Both the position numbers and the translations under genes were made by a program. Under the pieces are notes generated by a model. That model was given only the letters and a program-made list of their open reading frames with translations. It had not been told where the DNA came from and did no database searches. Below, piece after piece: positions 1 through 3,929 of a DNA stretch of 5,651 nt. Origin of the DNA: Actinomycetota bacterium (lineage in GTDB: Bacteria > Actinomycetota > Actinomycetes > S36-B12); contig WLHM01000096.1 in assembly GCA_009702725.1 (NCBI GenBank), positions 1-5,651 on the forward strand. Reading direction: 5' to 3'. Numbering within the stretch: the stretch's first letter is position 1; every line of letters starts with the position of its first letter.

Positions 1-726
1 AAAAGCGGCTTTGATATTGCCTGGATGGGCGATCATGCAGCGGCGATTGTCAAGGCGGTTTGGGTCACGATTGCTTTCTCCATAATTGCGATTGCATGTG
101 CCGTTGCGCTCGCACTTTTGGGGGCCCTTGGCCGAGTTTCACGGAATCCAATTGCCTACGGTGTGAGTGGTTTCTACACCTCATTTTTTCGCGGCACTCC
201 GCTCATTGTTCAACTATTTCTGTGGTACCTAGCGCTTCCGCAATTAGCCCTTGGGCTACTGCCCGAGCAATACGCCACTTGGTTCATCTGGCCGGCGCAG
301 GTCGCTGGCATTGTCGGAATCGCCTTCAACTACGGGGCCTATATGACCGAGATCTTTAGATCCGGGATTGAGGCGGTCCCCCATGGGCAAGCCGAGGCAG
401 CGGCTGCACTTGGTATGTCACCGAGCCAACAGATGCGAAGAATTATTCTTCCCCAAGCCACCCGAATAGTCATTCCACCGACCGGCAATGAATTCATCGC
501 GATGATGAAGGACACCGCCCTCATCGGGCTGCTCGGCACCACTTTGATGTGGGCTGACCCATTTCGAATGGCGCAGCTCTCCGGAAAGGCTGACTTCCGA
601 AATCTCGAAGCATTAATTGCTGCAGCACTTGTTTATTGGGGCTTAACCGCGGTGTTCTCAATCTTCCAGCGCAAGCTGGAAGAACGCATGGGTAGAGGTT
701 ACGTGCGCCAAGGTAGGGGCGCCTGA
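1..726 (+). CDS. Polar amino acid ABC transporter permease, HisM/GlnP family (5' end outside window)
   Basis: Inner-membrane subunit of a polar amino acid importer (PAAT family); it forms the channel through which the ATPase drives uptake of an amino acid handed over by a binding protein. Numbering from the ATG at base 25, the family motif FRGTPLIVQLF is at residues 56-65, and the EAA loop that contacts the ATPase (EAAAALGM followed by IILP) is at about 124-143. Hydrophobic helices lie near 9-35, 58-79, 90-110, 155-175 and 195-214. The downstream end is complete, with TGA at 724-726. The frame is open to base 1 and reads KSGFDIAW before the ATG at 25. That resembles the usual N-terminal lead-in of this family, and no Shine-Dalgarno precedes base 25, so I take the real start to be outside the window; the ATG at 25 is the fallback. 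The next gene overlaps the stop by one base. The substrate (Glu, Gln, Arg, His or similar) cannot be read from the sequence. Confidence 0.9.
   Translation, partial: KSGFDIAWMGDHAAAIVKAVWVTIAFSIIAIACAVALALLGALGRVSRNPIAYGVSGFYTSFFRGTPLIVQLFLWYLALPQLALGLLPEQYATWFIWPAQVAGIVGIAFNYGAYMTEIFRSGIEAVPHGQAEAAAALGMSPSQQMRRIILPQATRIVIPPTGNEFIAMMKDTALIGLLGTTLMWADPFRMAQLSGKADFRNLEALIAAALVYWGLTAVFSIFQRKLEERMGRGYVRQGRGA
711..719 (+). promoter_or_regulatory. Ribosome binding site of the ABC transporter ATPase gene
   Basis: The purine-rich AGGTAGGGG lies inside the last codons of the permease gene, six bases before the ATG at 726. It supports that start, and together with the one-base stop/start overlap (TGATG) it indicates translational coupling of the two subunits. 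Confidence 0.6.
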
Positions 727-1481
727 TGACTGATCCACTTGTGCGAGTAAGCAACCTACATAAATCTTTCGGTCCGCTCGAAGTTCTCAAGGGTGTTGAT
801 CTAGATATCAATGCTGGTGAGGTCGTCGTAGTTTTTGGGCGCTCTGGGTCAGGCAAGAGCACCTTCTTGCGGTGTATAAATTTTCTCGAAGAGCCGACCG
901 TGGGTACCATTGAGGTTGCGGGCATCAGCATTGGAGTGGGTAGCCCCACTCGTCATCGACGTAAGCAGATTCAAAGTGTGCGAAAGACCTGTGGCATGGT
1001 TTTTCAGCAATTTAATCTATTTCCGCACATGAGTGTTTTAGACAATGTGATGGAAGCACCCCGCCGTATCTCATCGGATTCGGCCAGGGTGGTCAAGGAT
1101 CATGCTATGTCGCTGCTGGCCGATGTGGGTCTAGCAGATAAAGCAGCCGAGTATCCGATACGCCTCTCAGGGGGGCAGCAGCAACGGGTGGCAATTGCCC
1201 GCGCATTAGCGATGAAACCGCAGGTCATGCTCTTCGATGAACCCACATCCGCGCTTGACCCCGAGCTAATTCATGAAGTGCTTTCGGTGATGCGCAGCCT
1301 CGCCAAAGACCAAGCCACGACGATGATTGTAGTCACGCATGAGATGGGATTTGCTCGTGAAGTTGCCTCCCGTATGTGTTTCTTTCATGAGGGTGTCATC
1401 TTGGAGCAAGGCACGCCTGAGATGATGTTTGATGGCTCACGGCTTCCGGAGACGCAAAGATTTCTCAATGCAGTTATGTAA
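726..1481 (+). CDS. Polar amino acid ABC transporter ATP-binding protein (GlnQ/HisP family)
   Basis: Cytoplasmic ATPase that powers the importer whose permease is encoded just upstream. At 251 residues it has the normal length for GlnQ/HisP proteins. All ABC elements are present in order: Walker A GRSGSGKST at 38-46, Q-loop Gln in VFQQFNLFPH at about 94-95, signature LSGGQQQR at 147-154, Walker B VMLFDE at 167-172, D-loop SALD at 175-178 and the H-switch His205 in VVTHEMGFA. CINFLEEPTVG after Walker A and FNLFPHMSVLDNV are typical of the amino acid subfamily. The second Walker A residue is Arg where Pro is more usual, which is tolerated because it is not a catalytic position. The ATG at 726 overlaps the permease stop and has a good ribosome binding site. 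The gene ends six bases before the convergent sulfotransferase gene, with no recognisable terminator between them. Family assignment is secure; the transported amino acid is not determined. Confidence 0.97.
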   Translation: MTDPLVRVSNLHKSFGPLEVLKGVDLDINAGEVVVVFGRSGSGKSTFLRCINFLEEPTVGTIEVAGISIGVGSPTRHRRKQIQSVRKTCGMVFQQFNLFPHMSVLDNVMEAPRRISSDSARVVKDHAMSLLADVGLADKAAEYPIRLSGGQQQRVAIARALAMKPQVMLFDEPTSALDPELIHEVLSVMRSLAKDQATTMIVVTHEMGFAREVASRMCFFHEGVILEQGTPEMMFDGSRLPETQRFLNAVM

Positions 1482-1487
1482 CCTGAG

Positions 1488-2273
1488 TTATTTGGAAGGT
1501 GCCGGGTATCCGAAGGCTGCGTAGTCACCAGCATAGATTTCGGTTACCCGAGCTAGGAGTTCGGGAGTGTAATTCTCCGCAAGGTGAACACCGGCTTGAG
1601 TTGAGTTGCGGCAGTAGAATTGTTCTTGTACTTCAGGCACATCTATTAACTCTCCGATCTGATGCCAGGAATCCCCGAGTTGTTCCAGGTGAATCAGTGC
1701 GTCATATTTCATCTCCGGCAGGCCAAGATGATCCACCTGCCTCCTCCAATGCGGATCTTGATCGCGGGAGGTTTGAGCACCTATTACTTCAATGAAATCC
1801 GCGAAAGAAATATCAGCGGCCGATTCCGGTGCGCGGCCTTGTGCTGACAAGATCTCGAATATCGGCAAACTTTGCTGCAGGCCTTGCCGGATCTTTTCAA
1901 GATAACCAGAGAGCAGTCGCGCGGCGGGATCACGCACCACGGCGAATCGCTTGAAGTTGGCAGAGGTAAACACTTCCTCGAGTTGCTCAGGTGGTAGTTG
2001 GAATGGCTTGACGAACGGTGTCATCTTGGTGCGGTCATGTGGCGCCGCCTGCACTCGCTCTACGAACTTGGGTCCGAGTCGTGCCGCTTCGAGGCCACCC
2101 AAGGTTGCTTTCATGGTTCCGCACCCGGCTTTGGGAACTTCCACATAGGCGTAGCGGTTTACCAGCGAGATGTGGGTGTGGGCATTCACTGAGCGCCAAC
2201 CCATTGCTTTTACATAGTTGGCGGTTACGGGCCCAAACTCCGCACGATCAGGCCGGCGATCTGGAACCTTCAT
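1488..2273 (-). CDS. Sulfotransferase family 2-like protein (PAPS-dependent)
   Basis: Predicted to transfer sulfate from PAPS to a hydroxyl or amino group of a carbohydrate or other acceptor. From the chosen start the protein has 261 residues. The 5'-phosphosulfate loop is VPKAGCGTMKATL at 46-58, and the 3'-phosphate site is RFAVVRDPAARLLSGYLEK at about 109-127 with Arg114 and Ser122. DPHWRRQ at 173-179 matches the D-x-HW-x-x-Q motif of carbohydrate sulfotransferases (Pfam Sulfotransfer_2), as does the C-terminal YAGDYAAFGY. There is no signal peptide or membrane segment, so a cytoplasmic enzyme is likely. An in-frame ATG at 2303 would add ten residues, but I prefer 2273 because GGAGGG lies six bases upstream of it while nothing precedes 2303. 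No glycosyltransferase, PAPS synthesis or export gene lies nearby, so the acceptor is unknown; the gene may be an accessory insertion between the transporter and the tRNA. Confidence 0.85.
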   Translation of the reverse strand: MKVPDRRPDRAEFGPVTANYVKAMGWRSVNAHTHISLVNRYAYVEVPKAGCGTMKATLGGLEAARLGPKFVERVQAAPHDRTKMTPFVKPFQLPPEQLEEVFTSANFKRFAVVRDPAARLLSGYLEKIRQGLQQSLPIFEILSAQGRAPESAADISFADFIEVIGAQTSRDQDPHWRRQVDHLGLPEMKYDALIHLEQLGDSWHQIGELIDVPEVQEQFYCRNSTQAGVHLAENYTPELLARVTEIYAGDYAAFGYPAPSK

Positions 2274-2317
2274 GTGGGGCCCTCCGCTCGGATGTGCACG
2301 CATTGTTGGGCGTTCAT
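2270..2317 (-). other. Possible 15-codon upstream reading frame overlapping the sulfotransferase start
   Basis: On the minus strand an ATG at 2317-2315 opens a frame reading MNAQQCVHIRAEGPT and stops with TGA at 2272-2270. That TGA overlaps the sulfotransferase ATG (2273-2271) as ATGA, the classic arrangement for translational coupling. No Shine-Dalgarno precedes the 2317 ATG, so translation would need a leaderless or weak start. The reading is real; its use is a guess. Confidence 0.2.
2280..2285 (-). promoter_or_regulatory. Ribosome binding site fixing the sulfotransferase start
   Basis: Read on the minus strand, GGAGGG ends six bases before the ATG at 2273-2271. It falls downstream of the alternative ATG at 2303-2301 and so argues for the shorter protein. 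Confidence 0.6.
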
Positions 2318-2342
2318 TGTTGGGCGTTCATTGGTGGGTGCT
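2301..2342. repeat. 14-bp tandem repeat, three copies (third diverged)
   Basis: CATTGTTGGGCGTT occurs perfectly at 2301-2314 and 2315-2328, followed at 2329-2342 by a copy with three mismatches (CATTGGTGGGTGCT). The array lies between the terminator hairpin of the tRNA gene and the sulfotransferase start. On the minus strand each copy begins its CAT as an ATG. Because 14 is not a multiple of three, the three ATGs lie in three different frames. Slippage duplication is the simplest origin; a protein-binding site is also possible. Confidence 0.8.
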
Positions 2343-2343
2343 T

Positions 2344-2377
2344 GACCGGGGGCCGACCAATTGATCAGCCCCCGACC
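2344..2377 (-). terminator. Strong hairpin terminator downstream of tRNA-Pro
   Basis: A 15-bp arm (2363-2377 with 2344-2358) closes over an AATT loop. On the minus-strand RNA all 15 positions can pair, with 11 Watson-Crick pairs and four G-U wobbles. On the plus strand the same four positions become A-C mismatches. The asymmetry indicates selection on the minus-strand transcript, that is, the tRNA gene ending six bases earlier. There is no U-tract after the stem, a common pattern for actinobacterial hairpin terminators. Confidence 0.7.
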
Positions 2378-2382
2378 TGGCG

Positions 2383-2456
<74 letters not shown>

Positions 2457-2468
2457 AAGGACTTGCGG

Positions 2469-2474
2469 AGTCTA
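2469..2474 (-). promoter_or_regulatory. Possible -10 element of the tRNA-Pro promoter
   Basis: TAGACT on the minus strand fits the TANNNT pattern and ends 12 bases before the mature tRNA 5' end, leaving room for a leader of about five bases. No convincing -35 hexamer is found 16-18 bases further upstream, so the call is tentative. The tRNA could also be co-transcribed with the phosphoesterase gene. Confidence 0.35.
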
Positions 2475-2518
2475 ACGGAACGCTGAGGCTCGTTATTGGC
2501 TGGCAGGTGCTGCCTTCG

Positions 2519-3400
2519 TTAAACAGCGGTAAGCGTAAGCAAAGTGGCCTCGGGTGGGCAGGCAAAGCGAATCGGGGCGTATGGGGAGGTGCCAAGGCCG
2601 GCCGACACATGCAGATGCGCGTTGCCGTGGCGTGATAACCCCCGCGCCCGAGCCCGGTCAAGATCACAATTAGTGACCAAAGCGCCGACACCCGGCAGAC
2701 GCAGTTGGCCGCCGTGAGTATGTCCGGCTAGAACCAAATCTGCGCCATCCCCGGCCATGCCATCAAGGATGCGTAGATAAGGAGCGTGCGTGACACCGAG
2801 TGCAAGGTCAGCCGCGGGATCGAAAGCACCAGCTACGTCGTCATATTTATCGCGTCCAATATGTGGGTCATCAACGCCACGGACGTCAACGTGGCGGCCG
2901 GCAACTTTCATGGTGGCTCGCCGATTGCTTAAGTCAAGCCAGCCCACGTCGGTAAGTCCGTTAACTAAAGTCGACCATGGCAACATCGGTCGGTTTGGTT
3001 CGAGGCCGGATGGTCCCGCTAGATAGCGCGCAGGATTTATCGGCCTCGGCGCGTAGTAGTCGTTACTACCGAGAACAAATGCGCCAGGCAAGTCAAAAAG
3101 TGGGTCAAGGGTATCCATGACATGTGGCACGGCATCCACATGCGAGAGAAAATCACCGGTGACGATTACGGCGTCTGGTCGTAACTCGCGTAGAGACTGC
3201 ACCCACATTTGCTTGCTGCGCTGACCGGGTACGAGATGCAAATCCGATAAATGCAAAATCCGCATTGCAGGCTGGCCGGTTGGTAGTACGACGGCGCCTA
3301 CTCGACGTAGGGTAAATGCCTGCGCCTCCCAGCGGGCATAGGCCAACCCCGCCGTCCCGGCAGCAAAAAGCCCCAATAGGGCCTTGGTAGAGCCACGCAT
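2519..3400 (-). CDS. Membrane-anchored metallophosphoesterase (YkuE-like)
   Basis: Two-metal calcineurin-like phosphoesterase of 293 residues with an N-terminal hydrophobic anchor at about 6-23, followed by Arg- and aromatic-rich sequence. Metal-binding motifs appear in order: DLH at 53-55, GD at 82-83, GSND at 111-114, GVTH with His205, and GHTHGGQ at 226-232. The third motif is normally GNHD/E; here it is GSNDYY, a variant I recall from actinobacterial relatives such as Rv3683. The anchor suggests action at the membrane, possibly on a phospholipid or envelope precursor, but the substrate is unknown. I chose the ATG at 3400 because longer in-frame starts would run into the divergent YqeY gene and add low-quality sequence before the anchor. 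No Shine-Dalgarno precedes it, so a leaderless transcript is possible. The tRNA-Pro gene follows 62 bp after the stop codon. Confidence 0.92.
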   Translation of the reverse strand: MRGSTKALLGLFAAGTAGLAYARWEAQAFTLRRVGAVVLPTGQPAMRILHLSDLHLVPGQRSKQMWVQSLRELRPDAVIVTGDFLSHVDAVPHVMDTLDPLFDLPGAFVLGSNDYYAPRPINPARYLAGPSGLEPNRPMLPWSTLVNGLTDVGWLDLSNRRATMKVAGRHVDVRGVDDPHIGRDKYDDVAGAFDPAADLALGVTHAPYLRILDGMAGDGADLVLAGHTHGGQLRLPGVGALVTNCDLDRARARGLSRHGNAHLHVSAGLGTSPYAPIRFACPPEATLLTLTAV

Positions 3401-3406
3401 AGGTTG

Positions 3407-3412
3407 ATCGTG
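3407..3412 (-). promoter_or_regulatory. Weak candidate -10 for a leaderless metallophosphoesterase transcript
   Basis: CACGAT on the minus strand ends six bases before the ATG at 3400, the spacing expected if transcription begins at the start codon. It matches the -10 consensus only partly. The absence of a Shine-Dalgarno is the main support. Confidence 0.25.
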
Positions 3413-3434
3413 CCATCTGTGACCGGTCGCCTGC

Positions 3435-3440
3435 GACAAT
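3435..3440 (+). promoter_or_regulatory. Candidate -10 for a leaderless YqeY-family transcript
   Basis: GACAAT ends six bases before the ATG at 3447, which would place the transcription start at the first base of the start codon. The only purine run before the ATG (GGGGG at 3441-3445) is one base away, too close to act as a Shine-Dalgarno. No clear -35 element is visible. Confidence 0.4.
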
Positions 3441-3446
3441 GGGGGC

Positions 3447-3911
3447 ATGACTACCTCAAAAGCGCAATTACAAAGTGATCTAACGACCGCAATGAAAGCC
3501 CGGGATGAACTCACCGTAGCGACCCTGCGCATGGTTCTCACGGCCGTCACGAGTGAGGAAGTCTCAGGGAAGCAGGCCCGCGAGTTAACCAATGATGATG
3601 TCTTGACGGTGTTAGGGCGCGAGGCTAAGAAGCGACGGGAGTCAGCAGATGCTTATGACACCGCAAATCGCCCCGAGCTAGCAGATCGCGAACGAGCAGA
3701 GCTCAGTGTTATCGCAAAGTATCTGCCTGAGTCGATGAGTGAGGCCGAAGTCAAGGCGGTGGTTGATGCGGCGGTCGCCAAAGTTTCGGCCGATGGAGCC
3801 ACTGGCCAAGCGGCGATGGGTGCGGTGATGAAAATAGTGCAGCCGCAGGTTAAAGGCCGCGCAGATGGTGGTCAGGTTGCTGCGCTGGTGCGCGAGGCGT
3901 TAGGTATGTAA
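3447..3911 (+). CDS. GatB/YqeY domain-containing protein
   Basis: A 154-residue cytoplasmic protein of the YqeY family, normal in length. It is largely helical and resembles the C-terminal tRNA-binding tail of GatB, the amidotransferase subunit; a role in tRNA or amidation has been proposed for the family but is not settled. Conserved segments are LRMVLTAV at 27-34, KKRRESADAYDTANRPELAD at about 61-80 followed by ERAELSVIAKYLPE, and MGAVMKIVQPQVKGRADG at 124-141. There is no signal peptide. The ATG at 3447 is the natural family start; it lacks a Shine-Dalgarno, and a -10-like GACAAT six bases before it suggests leaderless expression. The gene diverges from the metallophosphoesterase gene and converges with the PBP gene 18 bp away. 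Its last four codons plus stop are partly duplicated just after the stop. Confidence 0.95.
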   Translation: MTTSKAQLQSDLTTAMKARDELTVATLRMVLTAVTSEEVSGKQARELTNDDVLTVLGREAKKRRESADAYDTANRPELADRERAELSVIAKYLPESMSEAEVKAVVDAAVAKVSADGATGQAAMGAVMKIVQPQVKGRADGGQVAALVREALGM

Positions 3912-3925
3912 TTGTTAGGTATGTA
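3899..3925. repeat. 12-bp direct repeat across the YqeY stop codon
   Basis: GTTAGGTATGTA occurs at 3899-3910 and again at 3914-3925, a 15-bp period. The first copy encodes the protein's last residues and supplies TA of the TAA stop. The second copy is in the same frame and would give LLGM and a TAG stop at 3924-3926 if the first stop were read through. Confidence 0.85.
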
Positions 3926-3929
3926 GTCA

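Noticed and set aside
1475..1500. Bidirectional terminator between the ABC ATPase and the sulfotransferase genes
   Set aside because: Only six bases separate the stops, and I find no inverted repeat of useful length around them.
2274..2303. Longer sulfotransferase starting at the ATG at 2303
   Set aside because: It has no Shine-Dalgarno, comes from the last copy of the tandem repeat and adds ten residues of no family character; the ATG at 2273 has GGAGGG at the right distance.
2502..2514. Small hairpin (GGCAG/CTGCC, loop of three) after the metallophosphoesterase stop
   Set aside because: Five base pairs with no U-tract is too weak to call a terminator.
3401..3592. Metallophosphoesterase extended to an ATG at 3592
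   Set aside because: The extension would overlap the well-conserved start of the YqeY gene on the other strand and puts 64 residues of non-family sequence before the membrane anchor.
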